Shown here: positions 33,116 to 42,950 of the stretch, piece after piece | How positions within the stretch are numbered: the first letter of the stretch is position 1 | Layout of the letters: each line of letters starts with the position of its first letter | Origin: Streptococcus porci DSM 23759 | GTDB taxonomy: Bacteria > Bacillota > Bacilli > Lactobacillales > Streptococcaceae | Direction: 5' to 3' | Length of the DNA stretch: 57,748 bases | Assembly: GCF_000423765.1 (NCBI RefSeq) | Contig: NZ_AUIP01000018.1 | Coordinates: 1-57,748, forward strand | Made by a program: the position numbers and the translations under genes | Notes under the pieces: generated by a model | Seen by the model: the letters and a program-made list of their open reading frames with translations, nothing else | Told to the model about the DNA's origin: nothing | Databases searched by the model: none

Positions 33116-34105
33116 ATGAAATACATTGTCAACACCTCTAATAACCCTGCCTATAACATTGCGCTTGAAGCTTATGCTTTTAAAGAATTGCAGAGCGAAG
33201 ACGAGTTGTTTATCCTTTGGATTAATGAGCCTGCTATCATTATTGGTAAGCACCAAAATGCGGTGCAGGAAATCAACAAGGAATACACAGATGCAAATGG
33301 TATCCATGTGGTTCGTCGTTTGTCAGGTGGCGGGGCTGTTTATCATGACCTCAACAACCTCAACTACACCATCATCTCAAATAAATCTGAGGAAGGTGCC
33401 TTTGACTTTAAAACCTTTTCTCAACCTGTTATCGAGACTCTAGCTGACCTGGGTGTCAAGGCAGAATTTACCGGCCGTAACGACCTTGAAATTGATGGCA
33501 AGAAATTCTGTGGGAATGCTCAAGCCTACTATAAAGGTCGCATGATGCACCATGGTTGCCTGCTCTTTGATGTAGACATGACAGTTCTTGGTAATGCCTT
33601 GAAAGTTTCCAAGGATAAAATTGAATCCAAGGGTGTTAAATCAGTCCGTGCGCGTGTGACAAATATCCTTAGCGAATTGCCAGAAAAAATCACTGTTAAT
33701 GATTTTGCTGATAAAATCTTGGACAAAATGAAGGAACACTACCCAGATATGACGGAGTACGTCTTGTCAGAGAATGAATTGGCTAAGATTCAACAATCAT
33801 ATGAAGAGCAATTCTCAACTTGGGATTGGACCTACGGAAAATCACCGGAGTATACGGTTGAACGCTCGGTCCGCTACCCAGCAGGTAAGATTACAAGCTA
33901 TATTCAGGCTGAAAACTCCATTATCACTGGTCTTAAAATTTACGGGGATTTCTTTGGAATCGGAGACGTTTCTGATATTGAAGAACTTCTTATCGGCACC
34001 CGTTATGAATATGCTGATGTTTTGGAAAAATTGCAGAGCATTGACACCACACATTACTTCTCACGTATGACGGTAGAAGAGGTTGCAAAGGCAATTGTGG
34101 CTTAA
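33116..34105 (+). CDS. lplA: Lipoate-protein ligase A
   Basis: A 329-aa enzyme that activates lipoate with ATP and attaches it to lipoyl domains, here most likely those of PdhC and PdhD encoded 9 kb upstream. Visible: NPAYNIALEAYAFKEL, the lipoate site RRLSGGGAVYHDLNNLNYTII, GRNDLEIDGKKFCGNAQ and a C-terminal accessory domain (WDWTYGKSPEYTVERSVRYPAGKI). The first residues MKYIVNTSNNPAYN fit the family start, although the best ribosome site is 36 nt upstream behind a hairpin. The next gene starts 14 bp after the stop. Confidence 0.94.
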   Translation: MKYIVNTSNNPAYNIALEAYAFKELQSEDELFILWINEPAIIIGKHQNAVQEINKEYTDANGIHVVRRLSGGGAVYHDLNNLNYTIISNKSEEGAFDFKTFSQPVIETLADLGVKAEFTGRNDLEIDGKKFCGNAQAYYKGRMMHHGCLLFDVDMTVLGNALKVSKDKIESKGVKSVRARVTNILSELPEKITVNDFADKILDKMKEHYPDMTEYVLSENELAKIQQSYEEQFSTWDWTYGKSPEYTVERSVRYPAGKITSYIQAENSIITGLKIYGDFFGIGDVSDIEELLIGTRYEYADVLEKLQSIDTTHYFSRMTVEEVAKAIVA

Positions 34106-34118
34106 TAAGGAGCAAGTT

Positions 34119-34826
34119 ATGATAAAAACCATTGGTCAAGGGCTCCTCTTGGGCGCGCTGTTTCTTCTTGTAGGCTGTCAAAAACCAAAGGAGGCAGAGC
34201 AAGCTCCAACTAGAGGGCTAGAAAGGACCAGTAGTCTGAGTGACAGTTCCACTACAGTGAGTGAAACGACAGCTACAGAAAGCGAAACCTCAACTATAGT
34301 AAGTGAGAACTCAAGTAGAGAGAGTGAAGCAGAGCTAGCTAGTAACCATAAGGCTGAACAAGTCTGGTCAGATCCAGATGCAAGATGGGAAGAGGCCTAT
34401 AGTTGGAGCTTGGCTCAGATTGCTGCGGATACTTCTGAGGGTCACGCGAGCTACTATACCTTCTATGATATCGATAATAATGGTTCTAAGGAGTTACTGA
34501 CTGGGCATCTATCAGAAACTGGTATCTATTACTTGGCAGCCATTTATTATCTTAAGAATGGACAGCCAACCTATTTAGCCCAATCATTTGTAGCATCTTC
34601 TGGAGGGCGCAGAGAAGGAACAGCTATTTACACAGATGGGACAGTAGCCTATTACTTTTGGCACTCAGCCTCTGGTGATGGCTATGCCCGCCTCTACCAG
34701 CTCCTGGCAGATAATTCCGGACACCAGGTTCTAGACGCTCAGGATTTTGAGGCTATACAGTTTCCAGACTATGGAAAAGGTAGGACAGAATTGGATATCG
34801 ACACTCTAGATTGGCGATCTTTTTAG
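34119..34826 (+). CDS. Lipoprotein of unknown function
   Basis: A 235-aa protein. ATG 34119 follows AAGGAGCAAGTT; an in-frame ATG at 34083 inside lplA is unlikely. The lipobox LVGC follows IKTIGQGLLLGALFLLVGC, then comes a Ser/Thr/Glu-rich linker (about 35-85) and a globular domain (ARWEEAYSWSLAQIAADTSE ... YYTFYDIDNNGSKELLTG). The latter contains a DxDNNGxxEL element as in calcium-binding/FG-GAP-like lipoproteins of streptococci. Probably translated with lplA from one mRNA; relation to lipoate metabolism is unclear. Confidence 0.85.
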   Translation: MIKTIGQGLLLGALFLLVGCQKPKEAEQAPTRGLERTSSLSDSSTTVSETTATESETSTIVSENSSRESEAELASNHKAEQVWSDPDARWEEAYSWSLAQIAADTSEGHASYYTFYDIDNNGSKELLTGHLSETGIYYLAAIYYLKNGQPTYLAQSFVASSGGRREGTAIYTDGTVAYYFWHSASGDGYARLYQLLADNSGHQVLDAQDFEAIQFPDYGKGRTELDIDTLDWRSF

Positions 34827-34837
34827 GATAAAAATAC

Positions 34838-34866
34838 AAATCGAAGAATTTTTCTTCGATTTTTTG
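34838..34866 (+). terminator. Terminator of the lplA operon
   Basis: AAATCGAAGAA, TTT, TTCTTCGATTT then TTT. Confidence 0.85.
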
Positions 34867-34876
34867 ATTAAAACAG

Positions 34877-34905
34877 TTGACAAAAGAATAAACATGCAGT
34901 ATTAT
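34877..34905 (+). promoter_or_regulatory. argG promoter
   Basis: TTGACA (34877-34882), 17 nt, TATTAT (34900-34905), 31 bp before the start. AT-rich flanks could hold an ArgR box but I cannot assign one. Confidence 0.7.
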
Positions 34906-34935
34906 ATGTATATAAATTAAGAAAAGAGAATAAAA

Positions 34936-36126
34936 ATGTCAAAAGAAAAAGTTATCCTAGCTTACTCAGGAGGCCTTGATACCTCAGTTGCCATTACGTG
35001 GCTTAAAAAAGATTACGACGTTATCGCTGTTTGTATGGATGTCGGCGAAGGGAAAGACCTTGATTTTATTCATGACAAAGCACTCACAGTCGGAGCAATC
35101 GAATCTTACGTACTTGATGTCAAGGATGAGTTTGCTGAAGAATATGTTTTACCAGCACTTCAAGCTCACGCCTACTACGAACAAAAATATCCACTCGTCT
35201 CGGCTCTTAGCCGTCCAATCATTTCTAAAAAGCTAGTTGAAATTGCTCATAAAACAGGGGCAACAACTATTGCTCACGGTTGTACTGGTAAAGGGAACGA
35301 CCAAGTTCGTTTTGAAGTTGCTATCGCTGCTCTTGACCCAAGCCTCAAAGTTGTAGCCCCAGTTCGTGAATGGAAATGGTCACGTGAAGAGGAAATTGAA
35401 TATGCTAAAGCAAATGGTGTTCCAGTTCCAGCCGACCTTGATAACCCTTACTCAGTTGACCAAAACCTTTGGGGACGTGCAAATGAGTGTGGTGTTCTCG
35501 AAAACCCTTGGAACCAAGCACCAGAAGAAGCTTACGGCATCACTACATCACCAGAAAAAGCTCCAGACACACCAGAATACGTTGATATTGAATTTAAAGC
35601 AGGGAAGCCAGTTGCTATCAATGGTGAGGAAATGAAACTGGCAGACCTTATTCAAAAACTCAACATTATTGCAGGAGCTCATGGCGTTGGCCGTATTGAC
35701 CATGTTGAGAACCGTTTAGTTGGGATTAAATCACGTGAAATCTATGAATGCCCAGGAGCTATCACCCTCCTGACAGCCCACAAAGAAATCGAAGACTTGA
35801 CTTTGGTACGTGAAGTGTCACACTTCAAACCAATTCTTGAAAATGAGTTGGCAAACCTTATCTACAATGCTCTTTGGTTTAGCCCAGCGACAGAAGCTAT
35901 CATCGCCTACATCAAAGAAACTCAAAAAGTGGTAAACGGAACCGCTAAAGTAAAACTCTATAAGGGTCACGCGCAAGTTGTTGCTCGTAAGTCGCCAAAT
36001 TCACTTTACGATGAAAACTTGGCAACTTATACCTCGGCTGACAGCTTTGACCAAGATGCAGCAGTAGGTTTCATCAAACTCTGGGGCCTACCGACACAGG
36101 TTAACTCACAAGTAAATAACAAATAA
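34936..36126 (+). CDS. argG: Argininosuccinate synthase
   Basis: A 396-aa enzyme that joins citrulline and aspartate with ATP, next-to-last step of arginine synthesis. Visible: the P-loop-like [49 protein letters not shown] and [27 protein letters not shown] is the modest ribosome site. argH follows after an unusually long 489-bp structured gap. Confidence 0.97.
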   Translation: MSKEKVILAYSGGLDTSVAITWLKKDYDVIAVCMDVGEGKDLDFIHDKALTVGAIESYVLDVKDEFAEEYVLPALQAHAYYEQKYPLVSALSRPIISKKLVEIAHKTGATTIAHGCTGKGNDQVRFEVAIAALDPSLKVVAPVREWKWSREEEIEYAKANGVPVPADLDNPYSVDQNLWGRANECGVLENPWNQAPEEAYGITTSPEKAPDTPEYVDIEFKAGKPVAINGEEMKLADLIQKLNIIAGAHGVGRIDHVENRLVGIKSREIYECPGAITLLTAHKEIEDLTLVREVSHFKPILENELANLIYNALWFSPATEAIIAYIKETQKVVNGTAKVKLYKGHAQVVARKSPNSLYDENLATYTSADSFDQDAAVGFIKLWGLPTQVNSQVNNK

Positions 36127-36615
36127 ATAATAGGCCTGACTTTGTCCTAATTCGTCCATAGTTCACCTTGCCCTGCCATCAGTAGTGCCTTTGGTTCGCT
36201 ACCTAGACTTAGGACCAATCAGCCAGTATTATCAATACAAGAGGAGCTGCTTTAGCAGCGACACAGCCCTACTTTTTGCTGTGGTAAAAAGACGATTAGT
36301 CAGGATGCTGATTGTCTGGGAAAATTCGAGACTTTGGCTTAAGCTTCAGCCGTGGAATTTTCTAGGAAGCCGCTGGTCTACCTACCACCTAAGAAAAGTA
36401 TGAAAAGAAAGCATCAGATAAAAGGGGTCAGGGAGCCCCATCAGAGACTTCTTTTCTTAATCACTCGTAAAGGTGTCCAGAGAGGCAACTCGAGCTTAAA
36501 TAATGTCTTCCTGAGAGAAGCATTTAAGAAAGTCGCCCAGAGAGGCAAATCGTAAGTCTAAGGTCAGCCCTTGGACTTATTTGTTGGATAAAGCAGAAGG
36601 GAGAAGAGGTTAGAG
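36127..36615 (+). other. Structured noncoding region between argG and argH
   Basis: 489 bp with no convincing gene. Stems: GTCCTAA/TTAGGAC (about 36145-36215), GCTGC-TTTA-GCAGC (36246-36259), CACAGC/GCTGTG, GACGATTAGT/GCTGATTGTC, GAAAATTC..GGCT/AGCC..GAATTTTC (about 36320-36362), AAGAAAAG/CTTTTCTT enclosing GGGG/CCCC (36390-36460), and TAAGTC-TAAGG/CTTGGACTTA (36553-36581). An 18-nt imperfect repeat (CCAGAGAGGCAA then TCG) occurs near 36477 and 36537. argH has its own site, GAGG. Confidence 0.65.
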
Positions 36616-38001
36616 ATGACGCAAAAAGAAAATCACAAATTATGGGGTGGGCGCTTTGAAGCCAGCCTTGAGAAGTGGGTTGAGGAGTTTGGTGCTTCCA
36701 TCTCCTTTGACCAGAAAATGGCAGAGCAGGATTTGCAGGGGTCTATTGCCCATGTGACTATGCTGGGTCAGACTGGTATTATTAGCAAAGAGGAAGCTGC
36801 GCAAATTAAGGCAGGGTTGGAAGAACTGTTGGAAGATTACCATGCCGGGGAGATCGTTTTTGACGTGTCTAACGAAGATATTCACATGAATATGGAATCT
36901 CTTTTGACCACAAAAATCGGTCCAGTGGCTGGAAAACTGCACACAGCTCGTTCACGTAATGACCAAGTGGCGACAGATATGCACCTGTACCTGAAAGCAA
37001 AATTGTCTGAAGTCCTCGAAAAGTTAGCCAACCTGCGCAAAGTTCTAGTGAACTTGGCAGAGGCGCATGTGGAGACCATCATGCCAGGCTATACTCATTT
37101 GCAACACGCCCAGCCTATATCTTTTGGCCATCACCTCATGGCATACTATAATATGTTTACTCGCGACAGTGAGCGTTTTGAATTTAACATTAAGCATGCT
37201 GATTTGTCACCGCTTGGTGCAGCAGCCTTGGCTGGAACGACCTTCCCTATAGACCGTGAGATGACAGCGGAGCTTATGGGATTTGCCAAGCCCTACAGTA
37301 ATTCTCTTGATGCTGTAAGTGACCGTGATTTTATTTTAGAATTTCTAAGCAACAGCTCCATTCTCATGATGCACATGAGCCGTATCTGTGAAGAAATCAT
37401 CAACTGGTGCTCTAATGAGTTCAAATTTGTGACGCTTTCAGATACTTTCTCGACAGGCTCTTCCATCATGCCTCAGAAGAAAAATCCTGACATGGCAGAG
37501 CTTATACGTGGAAAGTCTGGTCGTGTTTATGGCAATCTAATCGGTCTTTTGACAGTGATGAAGTCGCTTCCTTTAGCTTATAACAAAGACCTGCAAGAGG
37601 ATAAAGAGGGGATGTTTGATACTGCTGAGACCATCACTGTTGCCATTGATATTCTAGCAGGTATGCTAGAAACGATGACGGTTCATGAGGCTCACATGGC
37701 AGAATCGACAGAAAAAGATTTTTCAAATGCAACAGAGCTAGCAGATTATCTAGCAGTTAAAGGTATGCCTTTTCGTGAAGCACATGAAATTGTCGGGAAA
37801 TTAGTTCTGGAATGCACAAAGGCTGGTTACTATCTTCAAGATGTGCCTTTTGAACGCTATCAGGAAATTTCAGACTTGATTGAAGAAGATATCTATGTGA
37901 CCCTTCAATCTAAGACGGCAGTGGAACGTCGTCATTCTCTTGGTGGTACAGGTTTTAATCAGGTCAAATGGCAGATTGAGCAAGCAAGAGCTGAATTATA
38001 G
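36616..38001 (+). CDS. argH: Argininosuccinate lyase
   Basis: A 461-aa enzyme of the fumarase/aspartase superfamily that splits argininosuccinate into arginine and fumarate. Visible: [52 protein letters not shown] and the catalytic signature [22 protein letters not shown] lies about 7 nt before the ATG. Expected to share a transcript with argG unless the intervening structures stop it. Confidence 0.97.
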   Translation: MTQKENHKLWGGRFEASLEKWVEEFGASISFDQKMAEQDLQGSIAHVTMLGQTGIISKEEAAQIKAGLEELLEDYHAGEIVFDVSNEDIHMNMESLLTTKIGPVAGKLHTARSRNDQVATDMHLYLKAKLSEVLEKLANLRKVLVNLAEAHVETIMPGYTHLQHAQPISFGHHLMAYYNMFTRDSERFEFNIKHADLSPLGAAALAGTTFPIDREMTAELMGFAKPYSNSLDAVSDRDFILEFLSNSSILMMHMSRICEEIINWCSNEFKFVTLSDTFSTGSSIMPQKKNPDMAELIRGKSGRVYGNLIGLLTVMKSLPLAYNKDLQEDKEGMFDTAETITVAIDILAGMLETMTVHEAHMAESTEKDFSNATELADYLAVKGMPFREAHEIVGKLVLECTKAGYYLQDVPFERYQEISDLIEEDIYVTLQSKTAVERRHSLGGTGFNQVKWQIEQARAEL

Positions 38002-38005
38002 GCCT

Positions 38006-38038
38006 ATCGTTCGCTGTTTGCGAACGATTCTCTTTTTT
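38006..38038 (+). terminator. Terminator of argH
   Basis: ATCGTTCGC, TGTTT, GCGAACGAT followed by TCTCTTTTTT. Confidence 0.9.
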
Positions 38039-38094
38039 GATAGAATATTCAGACGGATTGTGCTAAAATAGAGAAAAATATGATGGAGGCTCCT

Positions 38095-38361
38095 ATGAAA
38101 GCTATTGTAACGGTTGTTGGTAAGGATGGGAAAGGAATTGTAGCTGGTGTGGCAGGTCGTTTGGCAGAACTCAATCTGAACATTGATGATATTTCACAGA
38201 CAGTTCTAGATGAGTACTTTACCATGATGGCGGTAGTTTCTTCAGAGGAAAAGCAGGATTTTACAGCTCTTCGTAGTGATTTAGAAGAATTTGGTAAGAC
38301 CCTGAACGTTAAAATCAACATTCAAAGCGCAGCTATTTTTGATGCTATGCATAATTTGTAA
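38095..38361 (+). CDS. ACT-domain protein (UPF0237 type)
   Basis: An 88-aa protein consisting of one ACT domain ([20 protein letters not shown] ... [20 protein letters not shown]). ATG 38095 follows GGAGGCTCCT. Small ACT proteins of this type bind an amino acid or similar ligand and are nearly always followed by a UPF0210/PFL gene, as here (11-bp gap). No direct function is known. Confidence 0.9.
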   Translation: MKAIVTVVGKDGKGIVAGVAGRLAELNLNIDDISQTVLDEYFTMMAVVSSEEKQDFTALRSDLEEFGKTLNVKINIQSAAIFDAMHNL

Positions 38362-38372
38362 GAGGTGGTTTC

Positions 38373-39710
38373 ATGGATATTAGACAGGTAACAGAAACCA
38401 TTGCTATGATTGAAGAGCAGCACTTCGATATCCGAACCATTACCATGGGGATTTCACTCTTGGATTGTATTGATTCGGATATTGAAAAAGCTGCGCAGAA
38501 AGTTTATGACAAAATTACCTCTAAGGCTGGGGATTTGGTTAAGGTCGGTGATGAGATTGCAGCGGAATTGGGTATTCCAATCGTCAATAAACGTGTCAGT
38601 GTGACGCCGATTGCTTTGATTGGGGCTGCCACAAATGCAACGGACTACCTACCGCTTGCTCATGCTTTGGACAGGGCAGCTCATAAAATCGGTGTGGATT
38701 TCATCGGTGGCTACTCTGCTTTAGTGCAAAAAGGTTACCAAAAAGGTGATGAGATCCTTATCAATTCCATTCCACAAGCTTTGGCGCAAACACAGAAGGT
38801 CTGTGCCTCGGTAAATATCGGTTCTACCAAATCTGGCATCAATATGACAGCGGTGAGCGATATGGGGCGAATCATCAAAGAGACGGCACAGGCCTCGGAC
38901 CTGGGGGCTGCTAAGCTGGTGGTTTTTGCCAATGCGGTTGAGGATAATCCCTTTATGGCAGGCGCTTTCCACGGTGTCGGTGAGGCCGATGTGGTTATCA
39001 ATGTCGGTGTCTCTGGTCCTGGTGTGGTTAAGCGAGCTCTAGAAAAAGTTCGGGGTGAGTCCTTTGACGTGGTGGCGGAAACCGTTAAGAAAACGGCCTT
39101 CAAGATTACCCGTATCGGTCAGCTGGTCGGAACTTTGGCTAGTGAGCGTTTAGGTGTCAAGTTCGGTATTGTTGACCTATCCCTTGCTCCAACACCAGCT
39201 GTCGGCGATTCTGTGGCACGTGTTTTGGAAGAAATGGGTCTGGAAACAGTTGGAACTCATGGGACAACGGCTGCGCTTGCTCTTCTTAATGACGCTGTCA
39301 AAAAAGGCGGTGTTATGGCCTGCAACCAAGTCGGAGGCTTGTCGGGAGCTTTCATCCCCGTCTCTGAGGACGAGGGCATGATTGCGGCTGTGCAGAACGG
39401 CTCTCTTAATCTGGAAAAGCTGGAAGCTATGACTGCCATCTGCTCGGTTGGTTTGGATATGATTGCCATTCCAGAAGATACCCCTTATGAGACTATTGCT
39501 GCCATGATAGCAGACGAGGCAGCCATTGGTGTCATCAATCAGAAGACGACAGCGGTTCGTATTATTCCAAAAGGAAAAGAAGGGGACATGATTGAATTTG
39601 GTGGTCTCCTTGGGGTTGCTCCGGTCATGCGAGTCAACAAAAATTCATCAGCAGACTTCATCAATCGAGGTGGGCAGATTCCAGCGCCGATTCATTCCTT
39701 TAAAAACTAA
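38373..39710 (+). CDS. UPF0210 (PFL-like, DUF711) family protein
   Basis: A 445-aa protein of the conserved UPF0210 family ([60 protein letters not shown]). AGAGGTGGTTTC precedes the start. The fold resembles pyruvate-formate-lyase/ribonucleotide-reductase barrels, but a glycyl-radical motif is not evident and function is unknown. Coupled with the ACT gene in an operon conserved across Firmicutes. Confidence 0.92.
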   Translation: MDIRQVTETIAMIEEQHFDIRTITMGISLLDCIDSDIEKAAQKVYDKITSKAGDLVKVGDEIAAELGIPIVNKRVSVTPIALIGAATNATDYLPLAHALDRAAHKIGVDFIGGYSALVQKGYQKGDEILINSIPQALAQTQKVCASVNIGSTKSGINMTAVSDMGRIIKETAQASDLGAAKLVVFANAVEDNPFMAGAFHGVGEADVVINVGVSGPGVVKRALEKVRGESFDVVAETVKKTAFKITRIGQLVGTLASERLGVKFGIVDLSLAPTPAVGDSVARVLEEMGLETVGTHGTTAALALLNDAVKKGGVMACNQVGGLSGAFIPVSEDEGMIAAVQNGSLNLEKLEAMTAICSVGLDMIAIPEDTPYETIAAMIADEAAIGVINQKTTAVRIIPKGKEGDMIEFGGLLGVAPVMRVNKNSSADFINRGGQIPAPIHSFKN

Positions 39711-39746
39711 AGAAAGAGCCCATTGAATCATTGGGCTCTTTCTTTT
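39709..39746. terminator. Bidirectional terminator
   Basis: AAAGAAAGAGCCCA and TGGGCTCTTTCTTT form a 14-bp stem between convergent genes. Confidence 0.88.
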
Positions 39747-39780
39747 AATAGTGTGAACGAACATAATTGAATTTGTCAAC

Positions 39781-40773
39781 TTAATCCTCAACTTTTACAA
39801 TCATGCGTGTAATAATGGTGACAATAGCATATAGTACCCCAGCAATTGGCCAAACAATCCAAGATTTTGTCCAATCCTGACTCATTAAAGACCAGATTAG
39901 GTAAATAGCTGTCGCTGCCAGCCAGAAAATACCAGAGATATTTTCCAAAATGGGTGAAACCTTCTTTTTGCTCTTGGTATAGTCACCTTCTTGAAGTAGT
40001 TTATCATAACTGTCCATCCGTATTTGATTGGAGATGAAAATATAGACTGCTATAGCAAGAAGCAGGAGCATTAACCCAAGTAGGTTAACCAAAACATAGT
40101 CTTCCTCGGTAAAGAAGGACACAGCTACTAGGGGAACAAAGCTCGCGATAGAAAGGAGTACTCCAAGCAGAATATTTCTGTGATAAGTTGCCTCGTATTG
40201 CTCCTTATTCTTTTTAGCTAGACCCTCAACACCATATTCAGTTTCGATAGAATCTTTTTCGAGATAGTCAAATTTTTTCATTTTGAAACTACTCTTGATC
40301 AACAAAGAAACGCCAATACCAATTAGGATGAATAGGGAGATAAGACCAATGCTACCAGCTACGTTTTCTGTTACTCCATACCTGTGGCTTTCCGCAAAAC
40401 CGGCTAAAACAATGAGTGGAATACAGGCAATGATACATAAGGCAACTCCAAAGGCTGTCTGGTGTGCCGCAACATCGCTATAAGCTAATAGTTCCTGCGC
40501 TTCTTCTAGAGAGACTTTACGAAGGGGCTTTTCGTTAAATGTCTTGACACTATCAGCTGCCACAACTTTCTCTTTGTAGTCGTCTTTTAATAAGTAATCT
40601 GTTGAAACTCCAAAAATATCTGCCATCAGGATGATGCGTTTCAAATCTGGAACAGATTGTGCACTTTCCCATTTAGAGATTGATTGACGCGACACATCTA
40701 ATTGCTCTGCCAGTTGTTCTTGGCTCCAGCCATTGCGTTTTCTTCCTTCAATAATTTTATCTGCTAAAATCAT
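39781..40773 (-). CDS. XRE regulator with C-terminal membrane domain
   Basis: A 330-aa protein. Residues 1-66 are a helix-turn-helix (RKRNGWSQEQLAEQLDVSRQ, then SISKWESAQSVPDLKRIILM), followed by a linker and about six membrane helices (about 105-170, 195-245, 275-325). Membrane-bound XRE regulators of this type are common in Firmicutes; signals are unknown. Its promoter (40833-40861) lies between two GTTGCAAT copies, suggesting autoregulation. Monocistronic. Confidence 0.87.
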   Translation of the reverse strand: MILADKIIEGRKRNGWSQEQLAEQLDVSRQSISKWESAQSVPDLKRIILMADIFGVSTDYLLKDDYKEKVVAADSVKTFNEKPLRKVSLEEAQELLAYSDVAAHQTAFGVALCIIACIPLIVLAGFAESHRYGVTENVAGSIGLISLFILIGIGVSLLIKSSFKMKKFDYLEKDSIETEYGVEGLAKKNKEQYEATYHRNILLGVLLSIASFVPLVAVSFFTEEDYVLVNLLGLMLLLLAIAVYIFISNQIRMDSYDKLLQEGDYTKSKKKVSPILENISGIFWLAATAIYLIWSLMSQDWTKSWIVWPIAGVLYAIVTIITRMIVKVED

Positions 40774-40825
40774 TTTTCTGACCTCCAGTTATTTTTTTGT
40801 CACCTTAAGCTTATCTTTTTCTGCA

Positions 40826-40875
40826 GTTGCAATCTATACCGTTTACTTTTCAATTTGTCAACTGTCGGTTGCAAT
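40826..40875 (-). promoter_or_regulatory. Promoter flanked by GTTGCAAT repeats
   Basis: On the minus strand TTGACA (40856-40861), 17 nt, TATAGA (40833-40838). On the plus strand GTTGCAAT occurs at 40826-40833 and 40868-40875, one on each side. These are candidate operator sites for the XRE regulator. Confidence 0.6.
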
Positions 40876-40972
40876 TCCTATCAGGATGGTCTTTTGAAAA
40901 CGTTAATTGAGGCAAGGTTAGCGTTAATCTGAACCGTGTTCTTCAGCTAGATTGTAGCATTTTCCTAACGTA

Positions 40973-40998
40973 AAAACCACCGCTTTAATGGTGGTTTT
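40973..40998 (-). terminator. Terminator of the rhodanese/CoADR operon
   Basis: AAAACCACC and GGTGGTTTT around an 8-nt loop; T run on the minus strand. Confidence 0.8.
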
Positions 40999-41004
40999 CG
41001 TGTG

Positions 41005-41304
41005 CTATTTTTCCAAAAAGCCTGTCCAAGCAGCTGTGCCACCATTGACATTTGTGACATGGTAACCCTGTGCGTCTAGGAAAGCGCAGGCTTGGGCCGA
41101 ACGTCCGCCCATTTGGCAGATGATGTGATAGGATTTGTCTGTTGCCAATTCTGTGTAGCGTCCAGCAATTTCGCTTAAGGGCAGGTTGACTGCACCTGGA
41201 ACATGACCTGCTGCAAACTCGTCAGCTTCGCGAACATCCACCAAATGAACCCTGGCTTGAGCAAGCAAATCTTGCAATTCAGCGATTGAAATGTTTTTAG
41301 TCAT
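41005..41304 (-). CDS. Single-domain rhodanese
   Basis: A 99-aa sulfurtransferase. The start MTKNISIAELQDLL at 41304 has GAGGAGATTATTC before it and overlaps the CoADR gene by 8 bp, so the pair is translationally coupled; the longer frame to 41352 would overlap far more. Active-site loop CQMGGRS carries the persulfide Cys. DVREADEFAAGHVPGAVNLP is the family signature. Third gene of a sulfur-trafficking operon. Confidence 0.92.
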   Translation of the reverse strand: MTKNISIAELQDLLAQARVHLVDVREADEFAAGHVPGAVNLPLSEIAGRYTELATDKSYHIICQMGGRSAQACAFLDAQGYHVTNVNGGTAAWTGFLEK

Positions 41305-42949
41305 GAATAATCTCCTCTGGTCTAACCGTATTGTAAAGTGAGTAGGCTCCATCTAAGTTAGCAACTTTAAAGCCTTTTTGTTTGAGAATTCGCTCTGCTA
41401 AGTAAGAACGTAAGCCACTGTGACAGCTGACGATGTACTCTTTGTCAGCATCCAGCTCAGCTAGGCGCGAGCGTAAATCATCAAGTGGAATGTTGACAGC
41501 ATCAGAGAAACGCCCATTAGCGACTTCAGAAGCTGTGCGGACATCAAGCAAGATTTTGCCTTTAGCCAACTCTTCTTTGAGCTCATACCATTGAACACTA
41601 TCACTGAGTCCTTCAGCCAGGTTAATCGCCGCATAACCAATCATATTGACAGGATCTTTAGCTGAACCAAATGGCGGTGTATAAGTAAACTCCAATTCTG
41701 GCAAATCAAAGATAGTAAGACCAGCCTTGATAGCTGTAGCAAGGATATCGATACGTTTATCCACACCTTTTTGACCAACAGCCTGAGCACCGTAAATAGC
41801 ACCCGTCTTAGGATTGAAGACTAACTTCATGGTAATGCCAGTAGCTCCTGGATAGTAGCTAGCATGGTCATTTCCTGTCGTATGAACAACAGCCACATCA
41901 GCAAAAGTTTGACGAGCCACACGTTCGCTTAGTCCGGCTGAAGCTGCTGCCACATTGAAGGCGCGAACGATTGCAGTCCCGATAGCACCCTTGTTGTCAC
42001 GATCTTGACCAGCAATGACATCTGCCACCTGACGACCTTGACGGTTGGCTGGATTAGCAAGAGAAATGAGAGCATCTTGACCAGTAATCTGATTCTTAAC
42101 CACAATGGCATCCCCCACCGCGTAGATGTCAGCTTGGCTAGTTTGGTAGTTCTCATCTACCAAGATACCACCACGAAGACCAAGTTCGACACCTGCTGAC
42201 TTAGCCAAATCATTTTCCGGCTGAACGCCTACTGATAGAATGGTAATGTCTGATTCAAGGACTGTGTCATCTTCGAGAAGGATAGAGTGTCCCTCTTCCT
42301 TGAAGACTTGAGCAGATTGACCAGTGATGACGCGAATGCCATTAGCAAGCAATTCAGCCTGAACAAAGGCAGCCATTTCTTCATCTAATGGTGGCAAGAC
42401 ATGCGGAGTTTTCTCCACAATAGTAACTGACAACCCTTTTTTAGCAAGTGCTTCTGCCATTTCAAGACCGATGAAACCTGCCCCAATAACCGTAGCATTT
42501 CCACTGGTAACCGTTTCTAATTTATCCATGATTTTGTCCAAATCTGGAATGTTGCGAAGGGTGAAGATATTGTTTGCTTCATCCAAGCCTTCCATCGGTG
42601 GTACAAAGGGTTTAGCTCCTGGTGACAAGATGAGCTTGTCATAATTTTCACTGTAAGTCTTGTCTTGATGACGAACAGTAACCTCTTTTTTGACTGGATC
42701 GATAGAGAGAACTTTTGTCTCTGGACGAACATCCAGTTCAAAACGTGCCTTTAGGCGTTCTGGAGTCTGAACCAATAGACTAGAACGCTCTGCTATTTCC
42801 CCAGAAACGTGGAAAGGAAGACCACAGTTAGCAAAGGAAACAAAAGGCCCCTTGTCAAAAACAATAATTTCAGCCTCTTCCATGAGACGGCGAAGACGTG
42901 TAGCTGCTGACATACCCCCAGCAACACCACCAACGATAATAATTTTCAT
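41297..42949 (-). CDS. CoA-disulfide reductase with C-terminal rhodanese domain
   Basis: A 550-aa flavoprotein of the CoADR-RHD type. ATG at 42949 follows GGAGGAAAATAAG, 1 bp after the previous stop. The FAD motif IIVGGVAGGMSAATRLRRL, the redox Cys in VSFANCGLPFHVSG, a second Rossmann motif (VIGAGFIGLEMAEALAKKG) and AVGDAIVVKN are seen. Residues about 455-548 are a rhodanese domain with CHSGLRS. Such fusions reduce CoA- or glutathione-linked persulfides and polysulfides with NAD(P)H. Flanked on both sides by stand-alone rhodaneses. Confidence 0.93.
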   Translation of the reverse strand: MKIIIVGGVAGGMSAATRLRRLMEEAEIIVFDKGPFVSFANCGLPFHVSGEIAERSSLLVQTPERLKARFELDVRPETKVLSIDPVKKEVTVRHQDKTYSENYDKLILSPGAKPFVPPMEGLDEANNIFTLRNIPDLDKIMDKLETVTSGNATVIGAGFIGLEMAEALAKKGLSVTIVEKTPHVLPPLDEEMAAFVQAELLANGIRVITGQSAQVFKEEGHSILLEDDTVLESDITILSVGVQPENDLAKSAGVELGLRGGILVDENYQTSQADIYAVGDAIVVKNQITGQDALISLANPANRQGRQVADVIAGQDRDNKGAIGTAIVRAFNVAAASAGLSERVARQTFADVAVVHTTGNDHASYYPGATGITMKLVFNPKTGAIYGAQAVGQKGVDKRIDILATAIKAGLTIFDLPELEFTYTPPFGSAKDPVNMIGYAAINLAEGLSDSVQWYELKEELAKGKILLDVRTASEVANGRFSDAVNIPLDDLRSRLAELDADKEYIVSCHSGLRSYLAERILKQKGFKVANLDGAYSLYNTVRPEEIIHD

Positions 42950-42950
42950 C

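Noticed and set aside
36185..36555. Two overlapping frames (72 and 67 codons) in the argG-argH gap
   Set aside because: No ribosome site, unusual composition, and the region is better explained as structured RNA.
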